Translations under genes and position numbers: made by a program | Part shown: piece after piece, positions 1-10,200 of the stretch | Layout: every line of letters begins with the position of its first letter | How positions within the stretch are numbered: position 1 is the stretch's first letter | Notes under the pieces: model-generated | What the model was told of the DNA's origin: nothing | The model's input: the letters and a program-made list of their open reading frames with translations, nothing else | The model's database searches: none | NCBI RefSeq assembly: GCF_002557795.1 | Contig: NZ_CP023777.1 | Coordinates: 3,667,001-3,731,000, forward strand | From: Chitinophaga caeni | GTDB lineage: Bacteria > Bacteroidota > Bacteroidia > Chitinophagales > Chitinophagaceae | DNA length: 64,000 nt | Direction: 5' to 3'

Positions 1-789
1 GTATTCAGAAAGGAACAGCTCCTTATCATCGGGATCTTCCATTTCTGAGATCTGCGCTTCGATGGAATTGTTCATTACAATTACTTCTGCGCCTTCGGAT
101 TGAACGGCAGCCTTTAGTATTTCAGAGTATTTGTTGCCAGTTAAGATTGAAGCCTCATCAACATTGGCTACATACAAAACAGGCTTCTCGGTAAGCAGGA
201 ATAAATCGGCTATCGCGCCACGATCTTCCTTGGCAATATCGAGTGCACGGATATTCAAACCCTTTTCGAGGTGATCTTTACATTCTAATAAAACTTCCAG
301 CTCCCTTTTAGCTTTAGGATCGCCACCGGTGCGCGCCATCTTCTCAATACGGGCTAATTTCTTTTCCACGCTTTCCAAATCCTTCAACTGCAATTCAGTA
401 TCGATAATTTCTTTATCTCCAACGGGATTAATCTCCCCTTCTTCACGGAGGATATTTTCATCTTCGAAGCAACGGATTACATGCACGATGGCATCTACTT
501 CGCGGATATTAGCCAAAAACTTATTACCGAGGCCTTCTCCCTTGCTTGCACCCTTTACTAAGCCTGCTATATCCACAAACTCTATGGTAGTCGGTACTAC
601 CCTATTAGGTTGCACCAATTCGGCCAATTTATCTAATCGTTCATCGGGAACGTCTACTAATCCTACATTTGGTTCTATCGTACAGAAGCGGTAGTTGCTT
701 GCTTGCGCTTTCGCACTATTACTTACTGCATTGAATAAAGTTGATTTACCTACATTCGGCAAACCAACGATACCTGCTTGTAACGCCAT
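1..789 (-). CDS. ychF: Ribosome-binding ATPase YchF (3' end cut by window edge)
   Basis: The minus-strand frame is open from the ATG at 787-789 to the window edge, giving the first 263 residues of a protein that is usually about 365 aa. It starts MALQAGIVGLPNVGKSTLFN, with the G1/Walker A motif GLPNVGKST. The switch region FVDIAGLVKGASKGEGLGNKFL follows at about residues 70-90, which is the Obg/YchF signature. YchF is a P-loop ATPase of the Obg GTPase family that binds ribosomes and is linked to stress responses. The C-terminal TGS domain lies outside the window. A TATCTTTG box sits just upstream of the start. Confidence 0.95.
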   Translation of the reverse strand, partial: MALQAGIVGLPNVGKSTLFNAVSNSAKAQASNYRFCTIEPNVGLVDVPDERLDKLAELVQPNRVVPTTIEFVDIAGLVKGASKGEGLGNKFLANIREVDAIVHVIRCFEDENILREEGEINPVGDKEIIDTELQLKDLESVEKKLARIEKMARTGGDPKAKRELEVLLECKDHLEKGLNIRALDIAKEDRGAIADLFLLTEKPVLYVANVDEASILTGNKYSEILKAAVQSEGAEVIVMNNSIEAQISEMEDPDDKELFLSEY

Positions 790-806
790 GTTTTCAAAAA
801 TTTGCG

Positions 807-814
807 CAAAGATA
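807..814 (-). promoter_or_regulatory. Bacteroidetes -7 box upstream of ychF
   Basis: The minus strand reads TATCTTTG, a perfect match to the Bacteroidetes sigma-70 -7 consensus TAnnTTTG, 17 nt before the ychF ATG. A good -33 TTG at the usual spacing is not obvious. Confidence 0.55.
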
Positions 815-1383
815 GCCTTTTAATCCAAAATGACCAGTTTATCTTGTTAAATTCAAATGTTATATATAAGCTATTTTAATTGAACAAGTGTTTCAACCAA
901 GAATAGAAACTGTTTTCTGAACATTCAGAATCCCCACTTCCGCGCATTTGGTAAACTTACAATTACGGGTTATTATATTATTAAATTATATGTTTTATAA
1001 TACTTGCATGCAATAACCTTAGAGCATTCGTCTTAACCTCCGCTGGCGTGAGCTTCCATGTTCGTATCAACAATGAACTTGCGATTTGTTGGTAAACGAA
1101 GGTTCAAAGGGCAGGTATTCGGCTTGGGTATTCTCCAATTCCCGTTTGATTCCCATGCAGTAGAACGGTGCGAAAGGCACGGGCTAGGAAGCTCGCGCCA
1201 GCCCAAGGTATTCCCGGAAAATGAAGGTTCAAAGACATGCATCCGCACCAGGAGTTTTTTATTGCGCCGTAATTCTTTTATCCATTCATATTTCCATTTA
1301 GATCAATTCTTTACATCATACTGGATATTTTCTTATTTTGTCGGCCAAGCAAACCTTAACACTTATTAGAACAATCAACTTGT
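815..1383. other. Intergenic region with a spaced inverted repeat, no gene
   Basis: This gap separates ychF from the SpmAB-type gene. The only structure I see is a pair of 16-bp arms, GCTGGCGTGAGCTTCC at 1042-1057 and GGAAGCTCGCGCCAGC at 1187-1202, inverted with one mismatch. They resemble the ends of the repeat elements near 15 and 56 kb. Short frames here (for example 1058-1369) read through these arms, have unlikely composition and are not called. Confidence 0.5.
1042..1202. repeat. Possible diverged inverted-repeat element
   Basis: A 16-bp inverted repeat with one mismatch encloses about 129 bp. The arms end in GAGCTTCC / GGAAGCTC, which is the core of the hairpin repeats at 15.2-15.7 kb and 56-58 kb. 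The interior lacks the clear landmarks of those elements, so family membership is tentative. Confidence 0.4.
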
Positions 1384-2622
1384 ATGGCATTAAATATTGT
1401 TTGGCTAGCGTTTTTCGTCATTGCTTTTATAGTTGGACTATATAAACTGATCTTCTTAAATGACTTGGAAGTATTTAGCCAGGTTACCAACGGGATGTTT
1501 GAAAGTGCGAAGGCCGGGGCGGAGATATCCATCGGTTTAGTTGGCATCATGACTTTTTGGTTGGGTATTATGAAGGTGGGTGAAAAGGCCGGTGCGATTT
1601 CCTTATTTTCGAGGTTAGTCAACCCGTTTTTCTCAAAATTATTTCCCGGTGTTCCTAAAAATCACCCGGCGCTAGGTTCCGTTTTTATGAACTTTAGTGC
1701 TAATGCCTTGGGTTTGGATAATGCCGCGACTCCCTTGGGCTTAAAGGCTATGAAAGAATTGCAAGATCTCAATCCATCGAGCGATACGGCATCCAATGCA
1801 CAGATCATGTTCTTGGTGTTGAATACCGCGGGTTTGTCTATTATACCTACTTCTGTTATCGCGTTACGTTTGGCAAGCGGTTCGAGCCAACCGGCGGAAA
1901 TATTCGTACCTACCCTTTTGGGTACCTTTATCTCTTTCGTTTCCGGGATGATTGCTGTTGCCATGTATCAAAAAATTAACCTTTTCAAACCTGCAATCCT
2001 TGTTTTCCTATTGGGCTTCGGCGGTTTAACTTCAGGCTTGTTTTACTGGATGAAAGATATGCCGCCGCAACAGATGGCTACCTATACAGGGCTGATCGGT
2101 GGTGGAATCATTTTCGCTATTATCGTGATGTTCCTGGTACAAGGATTTATAAAGAAAATTTCCGTTTACGAAGTTTTTATCGAGGGTGCAAAAGAAGGCT
2201 TCCAAGTATCCGTTATGATTATACCTTACCTGGTGGCGATCCTTGTCGGTATCAGCGCATTCCGCACTACGGGTTGCATGGACTTTATCAACAACAGTAT
2301 CGGCAGTTTATTTGCTGCTATGGGCTTCAATACCGATTTTGTGCCCGCGTTGCCGGTTGGGTTGATGAAAATTGTAAGCGGTAGTGGTGCGCGGGGTTTA
2401 ATGGTAGACATCTTCAATAACCCCTTGTATGGCCCGGATTCTTTCGTGGGACGATTAGCGAGTATCATGCAGGGTTCTACCGAAACAACTTTCTACGTAT
2501 TGGCCGTATATTTCGGTTCCGTTGGGATCAAGAAAACCAGGCACGCCCTGGCCTGTGGTTTGATTGCCGATTTTATCGGTATTATCGCGGCCATCCTGAT
2601 CGCGTATGCGTTTTATCATTAG
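1384..2622 (+). CDS. SpmA/SpmB-type nucleoside-recognition (Gate) membrane protein
   Basis: The product is a 412-aa polytopic inner-membrane protein. Its N-terminal half resembles spore maturation protein SpmA (GLVGIMTFWLGIMKVGEKAG, then NFSANALGLDNAATPLGLKA). Its C-terminal half resembles SpmB (FRTTGCMDF, ALPVGLMKIVSGSGARGLM, GSTETTFYVLAVYFGSVGIK). Fusion of the two halves is common in non-sporulating bacteria, and both belong to the nucleoside recognition/Gate family. The transported substrate is unknown. The YeiH-type exporter gene follows 54 bp downstream on the same strand, so they may be cotranscribed. Confidence 0.88.
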   Translation: MALNIVWLAFFVIAFIVGLYKLIFLNDLEVFSQVTNGMFESAKAGAEISIGLVGIMTFWLGIMKVGEKAGAISLFSRLVNPFFSKLFPGVPKNHPALGSVFMNFSANALGLDNAATPLGLKAMKELQDLNPSSDTASNAQIMFLVLNTAGLSIIPTSVIALRLASGSSQPAEIFVPTLLGTFISFVSGMIAVAMYQKINLFKPAILVFLLGFGGLTSGLFYWMKDMPPQQMATYTGLIGGGIIFAIIVMFLVQGFIKKISVYEVFIEGAKEGFQVSVMIIPYLVAILVGISAFRTTGCMDFINNSIGSLFAAMGFNTDFVPALPVGLMKIVSGSGARGLMVDIFNNPLYGPDSFVGRLASIMQGSTETTFYVLAVYFGSVGIKKTRHALACGLIADFIGIIAAILIAYAFYH

Positions 2623-2676
2623 TTAAATATCTATACGAACTATCTATCTATTCACGCGTTATCTATATTCTGTCCT

Positions 2677-3930
2677 ATGCTAGTAAAGAAAGCTTTGCAT
2701 GAAGATTGGATTGCGGTTATTGTCGCATTCCTCAGTATGTTTATTATCATTACGTTTTATGGTCCACAGATGCCGAGGTATTCATGGTACGACACCCAAA
2801 CTTTTGTGCAGGAATTGGGTAAGGGAGGTAATTATTTGCATACGCTTGTTTTATTTGCCTGGGCTACATTGGCGCTCATCTTATATAAATTTTTAAATAA
2901 GCAAGAGCGTCCATTTTCAGTAATCCCCGGTATGGTAGTGGTGATGTTGATTTCGATGTTGGCACAATTTATCACGAGTAACCATGCCGTAAAGAATCTC
3001 GGTATCGAGATTGTATTATTCAGCCTGTTAATCGGTTTATTCCTGAGCAATGTTACCGGGATACCATCCTGGGTAAAACCGGCGATTCAAACGGAGTTCT
3101 TCATCAAAACGGGTTTGGTATTACTCGGCGCCGGTATCATCTTCCATGATATATTAAAAGGTGGCGCCCTGGGAATTTTGCAATCCGTGGTCGTGGTATT
3201 TACCGTTTGGTATTTTGCTTTCTGGGTATGTAAGAAGTTTAAATTAGATGATGAGTTTAAAATGATGATCTCAAGCGCCGTTAGTATTTGCGGTGTATCT
3301 GCTGCCATCGCAACTTCCGGTGCTATTGAAGGCGACAACAAAAAACTTTCTCATGTTATATCCTTGGTATTGATTATCGCGATACCGATGATGCTGTTTA
3401 TGCCAATGATCGCCAATGCCCTGGGTTTGAGCGAAGCGGTTGCAGGCGCCTGGCTGGGTGGTACTATCGATACTTCCGGGGCAGTAGTGGCCGCCGGTAC
3501 GATTTTAGGCGATGAAGCGTTGAAATATGCTACGCTGGTTAAGTTCTCACAGAATGTATTATTGGGCATTGCAGCATTTTTTATTTCCGTTTATTGGACT
3601 TACCGCAAAAATGGTCCAGGAAAAGATATACAAGAAAGGCCCGGTTTGGCAAGTATCTGGCAACGGTTTCCCAAGTTTGTACTAGGGTTTGTATTGGCAT
3701 CCCTGGTGTTCTCTTTCCTGTTAAACCCGGATGTTGCCAAAGCTGCGAAAGCGCCGATCAAGGATTTGCAAACTTGTTTCTTCGCGTTGGCATTTGCCTG
3801 CATCGGGCTGGAAACCAAGTTTACCGATATATTTAAAATGGAAAACGGGCGCCCTGCCATGGCTTTTATCATAGCCCAAGTGTTCAATATTTTCTTTACA
3901 TTGATCATGGCATATTTGATATTCAAATAA
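2677..3930 (+). CDS. YeiH/UPF0324-family putative sulfate exporter
   Basis: This 417-aa membrane protein has about ten hydrophobic segments. Family signatures include the glycine-rich stretch near LVLLGAGIIFHDILKGG, the segment SAVSICGVSAAIATSGAIEG, and GGTIDTSGAVVAAGTILG. The family is annotated as 'putative sulfate exporter' (UPF0324/YeiH), but direct evidence for the substrate is limited. It lies downstream of the SpmAB-type gene, and a hairpin with a 14-bp arm follows its stop. Confidence 0.85.
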   Translation: MLVKKALHEDWIAVIVAFLSMFIIITFYGPQMPRYSWYDTQTFVQELGKGGNYLHTLVLFAWATLALILYKFLNKQERPFSVIPGMVVVMLISMLAQFITSNHAVKNLGIEIVLFSLLIGLFLSNVTGIPSWVKPAIQTEFFIKTGLVLLGAGIIFHDILKGGALGILQSVVVVFTVWYFAFWVCKKFKLDDEFKMMISSAVSICGVSAAIATSGAIEGDNKKLSHVISLVLIIAIPMMLFMPMIANALGLSEAVAGAWLGGTIDTSGAVVAAGTILGDEALKYATLVKFSQNVLLGIAAFFISVYWTYRKNGPGKDIQERPGLASIWQRFPKFVLGFVLASLVFSFLLNPDVAKAAKAPIKDLQTCFFALAFACIGLETKFTDIFKMENGRPAMAFIIAQVFNIFFTLIMAYLIFK

Positions 3931-3935
3931 TTAAT

Positions 3936-3973
3936 TATCAAGGGGTAAGATGGATTCAGCTTATCCCTTGATA
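3936..3973 (+). terminator. Terminator-like hairpin after the YeiH-type gene
   Basis: TATCAAGGGGTAAG (3936-3949) pairs with CTTATCCCTTGATA (3960-3973), with one G-T wobble and a 10-nt loop. The stem starts 6 nt after the stop codon. No strong T-run follows. Confidence 0.6.
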
Positions 3974-4067
3974 CAATCGTCCATACCAGTGTTTAATATA
4001 GAATTAACGCGCAAGAATTGGTAAACCCGAAATTCTTGCTAAAATTTACCGGGAAATCGAGTCGTCC

Positions 4068-5477
4068 TTGAAAATTAACATCCAATATCGTTTGTTCCTC
4101 GGCTGCCTCCTACTCTTTTTAGGTTGTTCTAAAGACCAGCAGCCCGATCCCTTCCCCGATAATCTCCGGGGAAATGTAAACCGGTGGATTCTCGATAGCC
4201 TGCACAGGTACTATTATTGGTCCGATGAAATTACAAAGCATGTTGATCCGAATTTGGAACCGGTAGCTTATTTCGAACAGTTATTATCTCCGAAAGATCG
4301 TTTCTCCTGGATCAGCAACCGCTCCAATCATGCTCCTAAATCTAACAGCTTTTTCATTTACGGGTTTCATTATGCCATCGTTTCATTAGATGAACTGAAT
4401 GGTGAATACCTCGCTGTGATCACCGATGTTAATCCTTCAGGTGCGGCAAATGCCAAGGGTTTGAAACGGGGAGATTGTTTCATCGCGGTAAACGGGATCG
4501 CTATTAACCAGGCAAATATTACGCAGGTAAACAAGATTTTAAACGATAATGATTTAAATACCCTGGAGCTGCTGCCCGTGCAATTGTCGGATCCCATAGA
4601 TACATTACCGGCTATTCAGCTCAACCGGGGATATGCAGGAGCGGATGCCATACGTTTCACGAGAATTTTTAAGGGGAATGCAAAAACAACGGGTTATCTA
4701 TATTATACTTCTTTCGATGAAAATTATGATGGCTTACTGATCAATGCTTTCAGCAAGCTCAAGGAAGCGGGCGCCAATGAACTGATCTTAGATCTCAGGT
4801 ATAATGCCGGCGGCAGCGTGGCAACAGCTGCGAAACTGGCAACTCTCATCACGGGAGAGTTACAAGGGCAGGATGTTTTCGCCGTTTATGCAGGCAACAA
4901 GTATGAAGGGACGCATCCCCAAAAATTAAATGATGTTTTGTCAACTTCTTCCAACAACCTGGGAAAGCAATATAGCCAGTTAGCGCCCTACAGTTTAAAA
5001 CTACAACGTGTATTCATACTCACTACCGGGGGCACCGTATCGGCTTCCGAATTATTAATAAACAACCTAAAGCCTTATTTACAGGTAGTCCAGATCGGTA
5101 GTACTACCGAGGGGAAAGATGAAGCTTCATTCTTGATAAAAGATGTGGATAATGACTTGCAAGATCATTGGCAAATGCAGCCCACGGTATATAAATTACT
5201 AAATGCCCGGATGCAAGGGGCTTACGACCAGGGGATAGCGCCAACATATACCGTTAACGAGTTGAGTAAATTGCCTTTAGCAGCATTGGATTCAGAAGAT
5301 GACCCCTTGTTATTGAAAGCTTTACAGTTGATTTACGGGAGCCAATTTCCTTGGCCGGCAACGGAGTTGAAAAAAGTCGGTGCAGGCAAATGGCACACGC
5401 GTACGTTGTTTGAATCTTCAGCGAAGTTAGCGCAGGAAAGCTCCGTGCTACTAATTCCAAAACCGGGAACGAATTAA
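4068..5477 (+). CDS. S41-family C-terminal processing peptidase, lipoprotein
   Basis: The 469-aa product has a lipoprotein signal peptide ending in the lipobox LFLGC, so it is likely membrane-anchored in the envelope. A PDZ-like segment follows at about residues 110-150 (SGAANAKGLKRGDCFIAVNG). The S41 peptidase core comes next: LRYNAGGSVATAAKLA, then TGGTVSASELLINNL with the probable nucleophilic Ser, and GSTTEGKDEAS with the probable Lys. The start must be the TTG at 4068, because no ATG lies far enough upstream to keep the signal peptide. It is 21 bp upstream of the ECF sigma gene; a functional link is unproven. Confidence 0.88.
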   Translation: MKINIQYRLFLGCLLLFLGCSKDQQPDPFPDNLRGNVNRWILDSLHRYYYWSDEITKHVDPNLEPVAYFEQLLSPKDRFSWISNRSNHAPKSNSFFIYGFHYAIVSLDELNGEYLAVITDVNPSGAANAKGLKRGDCFIAVNGIAINQANITQVNKILNDNDLNTLELLPVQLSDPIDTLPAIQLNRGYAGADAIRFTRIFKGNAKTTGYLYYTSFDENYDGLLINAFSKLKEAGANELILDLRYNAGGSVATAAKLATLITGELQGQDVFAVYAGNKYEGTHPQKLNDVLSTSSNNLGKQYSQLAPYSLKLQRVFILTTGGTVSASELLINNLKPYLQVVQIGSTTEGKDEASFLIKDVDNDLQDHWQMQPTVYKLLNARMQGAYDQGIAPTYTVNELSKLPLAALDSEDDPLLLKALQLIYGSQFPWPATELKKVGAGKWHTRTLFESSAKLAQESSVLLIPKPGTN

Positions 5478-5498
5478 TTCCAAACCAAATGTCTTTTC

Positions 5499-6125
5499 AT
5501 GAAAGTAGCTGCTTTTATTACGGATCAAGAACTGTTGGATTCCATGAAACTTGATGATGAGCCAGCTTTTGCGCGGTTGTTCAACCGTTATTGGGAACCA
5601 CTTTGTGTTGCGGCAGCCAAGCGTTTAGGGCAGGTTCCAGATGTGCAAGACATCGTGCAGGAAATCATGAAAACCGTTTGGGAGAAAAGGCATGCTTTGC
5701 ATACAAATGAAGATGGCTCCCTGGAAGGATATTTATTTACCTTGTTGAAATACGCTATTATAGATACGATTAGCAGGGATTCCAAGATGGAAGTTCGCAA
5801 AAATGTATTCCAACAATTTGTGAGTTTGCAAGAATCTTCCGTTTTTGAAGGTCTAATTACCAAGGAGCTCGATGCCGCTATCCAGGAAGAAATTTCAGGG
5901 ATGCCGCAGAATATGAAAAAAGTTATCCTACTAAGTAGAAGCTATAATTATTCTATCCCAGAAATTGCAATACAGCTTTCCTTATCAGAACAAACTGTAA
6001 AAAACTTACTTAGCCAAGCTTTAAAACGTTTAAAAACAAGGGTTAGTCACTACTACCGGCACCTCCCGGCATCCCATGCAGATACTGCATTTATCATTAT
6101 CGGTTGTTCCATCTTGGGATTTTAG
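5499..6125 (+). CDS. ECF-type RNA polymerase sigma factor
   Basis: This 208-aa protein has region 2 near residues 20-90 (FARLFNRYWEPLCVAAAKRL, DVQDIVQEIMKTVWEKR). Region 4 with its helix-turn-helix is near 140-190 (MPQNMKKVILLSRSYNYSIPEIA, LSEQTVKNLLSQALKRLK). It belongs to the FecI-like Bacteroidetes group. The FecR-type anti-sigma gene and the TonB receptor gene follow directly, which is the usual cell-surface signalling order. It is expected to drive the downstream receptor genes when released by the anti-sigma factor. Confidence 0.92.
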   Translation: MKVAAFITDQELLDSMKLDDEPAFARLFNRYWEPLCVAAAKRLGQVPDVQDIVQEIMKTVWEKRHALHTNEDGSLEGYLFTLLKYAIIDTISRDSKMEVRKNVFQQFVSLQESSVFEGLITKELDAAIQEEISGMPQNMKKVILLSRSYNYSIPEIAIQLSLSEQTVKNLLSQALKRLKTRVSHYYRHLPASHADTAFIIIGCSILGF

Positions 6126-6204
6126 TTTGGTAACAATTCGTTAACCTGTTTTGAAAGTACCGTTTCTCTATTTAGGCAGTAATTAATATAGAAGTCTTTA
6201 GAAA

Positions 6205-7188
6205 ATGGAATTTTTCAAGAACATATTTAAACGTTACCGTGATGGCGAAGCCTCTGCACAGGAAAAGCAGTTGGTGGATAAATGGTACGATGTAAGCGGT
6301 GGGTTTACCAAGCCTAGCTGGATAACAGATCATTGGATCAAGAGAGAAAAACGTAAAGCATGGCAGCAGCTTACCGGTTCATTAAACTTTTCTCCTTCCC
6401 GGAAAAGCAATACCGGGAAAGGTTTACTCATTCCTATTGTTTGGAAGTCAGTCGCGGCGATACTTGTTTTAGGAGCTTGTTTCACAACTTGGAAATGGGT
6501 ATCTCCAATTGCCGCGGATACGAGCATTTATGATGATATGCAATCTTACCAAGCCGGCGTAGGTGTACGGAAAAAGTTTGCTCTACCCGATGGTTCGAAT
6601 GTTTGGCTAAACAATGGTAGTTCGATGCATTTATCTGCCGGGGCTTTTGTAAATGATGATAAACGCGAGATATGGTTAGATGATGGCGAGGCATATTTTG
6701 AAGTTGCGAAAGATGAGAACCGGCCATTTGTTGTTTACAGCAACTCGATCGCCACGGAAGTATTAGGAACATCCTTTAATATAAATGCATATAACAAGTT
6801 AGCCCAGACTAAGGTTACAGTCATCAGCGGGAAAGTAAGGTTGATGCATGGCAATGAAATATTGGATACACTTTCCCGCAATATGTCCTTGGTATACGAT
6901 TCCGTTTCCGGTAAACACCAAGTAACCAAATCGGGCATGCCCATCAATAATGTCGCTTGGTGGAACGGTTATTTCGTTTTGGAAGGGGCCGATTTCCAAG
7001 AGCTGAAATTACGGATGCTCTTGCGCTACGGTGTCGAATTGAAAACGGGTAACCCGAAAATCATAAAGGCGTCTTTTACTGCTACTTTCCAGGGCCAGGT
7101 TCCGTGTTCACAAGTGCTGGACGCCATTTGCGCTATCTATCAAACAACTTATAAAACTTACGATGATAAATTGATCATCATCCAATAA
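6205..7188 (+). CDS. FecR-family anti-sigma factor
   Basis: The 327-aa protein has a short cytoplasmic N-terminus, one transmembrane helix at about residues 72-95 and a periplasmic FecR domain. The latter shows YQAGVGVRKKFALPDGSNVWLNNGSS and EAYFEVAKDENRPFVVYS. A C-terminal DUF4974-like segment ends at the stop. FecR proteins receive a signal from the STN domain of a TonB receptor and control the cognate ECF sigma factor. Both partners are adjacent here. Confidence 0.92.
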   Translation: MEFFKNIFKRYRDGEASAQEKQLVDKWYDVSGGFTKPSWITDHWIKREKRKAWQQLTGSLNFSPSRKSNTGKGLLIPIVWKSVAAILVLGACFTTWKWVSPIAADTSIYDDMQSYQAGVGVRKKFALPDGSNVWLNNGSSMHLSAGAFVNDDKREIWLDDGEAYFEVAKDENRPFVVYSNSIATEVLGTSFNINAYNKLAQTKVTVISGKVRLMHGNEILDTLSRNMSLVYDSVSGKHQVTKSGMPINNVAWWNGYFVLEGADFQELKLRMLLRYGVELKTGNPKIIKASFTATFQGQVPCSQVLDAICAIYQTTYKTYDDKLIIIQ

Positions 7189-7261
7189 ACCTGCCCTCGC
7201 GGCTTCTATACTGTCCATCGGTTGATGGTAAATTATTCAACAAAATTAATGTCTGTAACGT

Positions 7262-10200
7262 ATGAGAAAACAGGTACACTATTGCTATGCCTGGCAAAAA
7301 AAGATTGCTTTTCTGACTGTATGCATCTTGCTGTGTTTCCAATTTGGAGTACTGGCTCAATCACCGAAAACTAAGACGATTACTGCTAGTTTACAGGATG
7401 AATCTTTGGGACAACGGTTAAAAACTTTACAACAAATAAGCGGCATCACGATCGCCTTCGAAGAAAAAGATGTAGCCTCTTGGAAAGCGTCTGCCGGGGT
7501 TTATAAGAATGAACCGCTAATGAAAGTGCTGGATTATACCTTGAGCGGCTTACCCCTCCGCTTCAAGGAAGTGAACGGTGTGATCGTTATCTTAACTGCT
7601 ACCGGGAAAACCCAGCAGCAGCAAGAAGGGAAACTTGCAGGGCAGTTGTTAGATGCCCATAGCGCGGAACCTATCATCGGCGCTACCCTGAGAATCGGTC
7701 AGCACGGAACTACCACGGATGTAAAAGGTTTTTATACTTTGTCACTCCCGCAAGGATCTTACACCCTTGAAATCTCTTATATCGGTTATACAACCAAGCA
7801 AGTAAAAGATGTGGCCATCATTGCCGGGAGAACACAGGAACTGAACCTGACAATGAGTGCGCAGAAAGGAACATTAAAAGGTGTGGAAGTGGTTGCGAAC
7901 ATGCGCCGCGAAAGTATTGCAGCCCTTTACGTGAAACAGAAAAATAGTCCCGCGATCAGCGATGGTATCAGCGCGGAACAAATCCGCAGAACGCCGGATA
8001 ATAACGTGGCGCAGGTGCTTAAGCGCGTTAGCGGCTTAACGGTGCAGGATAACAAGTTTGTTACGGTAAGGGGAATGAGTGAACGTTATAATAATGTACA
8101 GCTAAACGGCTCTATCCTTCCCAGTACGGAACCGAACCGGAGGAACTTTAATTTCGATATCATACCATCTAACCTAATTGATAATGTCGTAGTAAATAAA
8201 ACGTTTACCCCCGACCTTCCGGGCGAGTTCTCGGGTGGCCTTGTACAGGTGAATACCATCGATGTACCGCATGAAAATTTCTTGCAAATAACGGCCGGCA
8301 TGGGCTTTAATAATAATAGCACGGGAAAGGAGTTTAAAAGTAATGCCCGTTATAATGCCGATTTTTTCGGTGGCGGTAGCGAGCGGGATTGGTTAAATAA
8401 ATCTTGGAAAACAAATGAGTATAACCAGGTGTATTTACAAGATTATCCAGCGATGGCAGAAATTAATAAAAATATTCCAGCACGCTGGTCAACCTATAAC
8501 TTTACTGCTAAGCCCAACCAAAACTATCAATTGTCATTAGGCCATTCATTCCGCTTAAAAAACAGCAATTCCATCGGTCTAGTTATTTCAGGTATGTACC
8601 GCCACGATGAAGAGATCGAAAACATCGAAGGTATCACGCGGGCCGTGGAAACATTTGAACCCGGGAAGAATAATATTTACAAGTTCATCACATCTTTGGG
8701 AGGACTGGCTTCCCTATCTTGGCAAGGTAAGTCCAGTAAGATTACCTGGCGGAATTTATATAACAGGAGGTTTACAAATAATTACATAGAACAACAATAT
8801 TTTATCCTCGGTGGTGGAGGTAACGACCATGCCAGGGAAACCTATGCCAACATTTTACAAAATACCTTGTACCAATCAAGGTTAGAAGGGGAACATTTGC
8901 TAAATAAGGGCGGCCTTAAACTCGATTGGTTTGCCGACTATAATAAATTGAACAGGAATCAACCGGATGATAGGCTCACCAAGGCCCTTATATTGGGAAC
9001 AGATGAAACCTCCGGTAAGCCGCTGCTCGATTATCTTACATTTATTACGGATACTTATTTGACGAACGGTGGCTTAATCAGCACCGGATTAAATGAGGAA
9101 AAGAAGAATATCGGCTTTAACCTGGAGTTTCCATTCAAATGGAATGAGAAGAACCAAAAGCTGAAGGTTGGCTACTGGGGCACTTTCAGGAATGCAACCT
9201 TCAAGATGGTTACGATCAAACCGATGAAATCGCCCAATGCACCGGATAATTTCAATAGCATGTTTTATGGAAAACCGGTAGAGGAATTATACGGGCAACA
9301 GAATTTCGCGAACGATTACCTTTATTACAGGTACGCCTATGCGAGCGCCGGTGCCAATGCTAATCAATATTCGGGAAGCCAGGATATACATGCCGGTTAC
9401 TTATTGCTGGATTTGAATCCATTTGATAAACTTAGGTTTATTGGTGGCGCCCGAATGGAATATTCCCAGATGGATGTTTATACATCTACCCGGTTATCAA
9501 CCGGCGATCCTGCGAATCCCATCCGCTGGGTAGATAGTGTTATCCGCTACTCTGAACCCAAATGGTTACCATCTGCTAGCTTAATATATAGTTTAACCCC
9601 GAAGGTAAATATCCGGGCAGCATATAGTCAAACTATTGCCCGGCCAGATTTTAGGGAGCGTTCATACTTCCGTTATTATGATATCTACCAAAGGGCCATG
9701 TTAAACGGTAATGGCGGGCTCGAAATCTCCACCACTGATAATTATGACCTGAGGGTTGAATATTATCCAGGCGCAGGTGAAGTTATATCGGTAAGCGGGT
9801 TTTATAAGAAGTTTATCAAGCCGGTTGAGCTGGTTTCATATGTCACGTCTGGCACCGCCCAATATACCCAACTTTTCTTCAACCTAGAAAATTCGAAGAT
9901 CGGTGGGTTCGAAGTAGACTTTAGAAAGTCATTGGGCTTTATCGATTCCCGTGCCGAATGGTTGCAGCAACTATACTTAAGCGGCAATTTTTCTTGGTTT
10001 AAAGGAAATGTAACATACGATCCTAACAAGTTGGCGGCAGAAGCACAAGGCATTGAGCTGGATTCAAATGTAGCGACGAATCCTTCCAGGAATAGACCTT
10101 TACAGGGATTATCTCCCTATGTAATTAATGGCGGTATCAATTACCTGGGCCGCTATTTTGGTCTGAACCTAGTGTATAACCGTTTTGGTCGCAGGATTAA

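Noticed and set aside
1058..1369. 103-aa ORF between ychF and the SpmAB gene
   Set aside because: It runs through an inverted repeat, has unusual composition and overlaps an opposite-strand frame; no domain or signal supports it.
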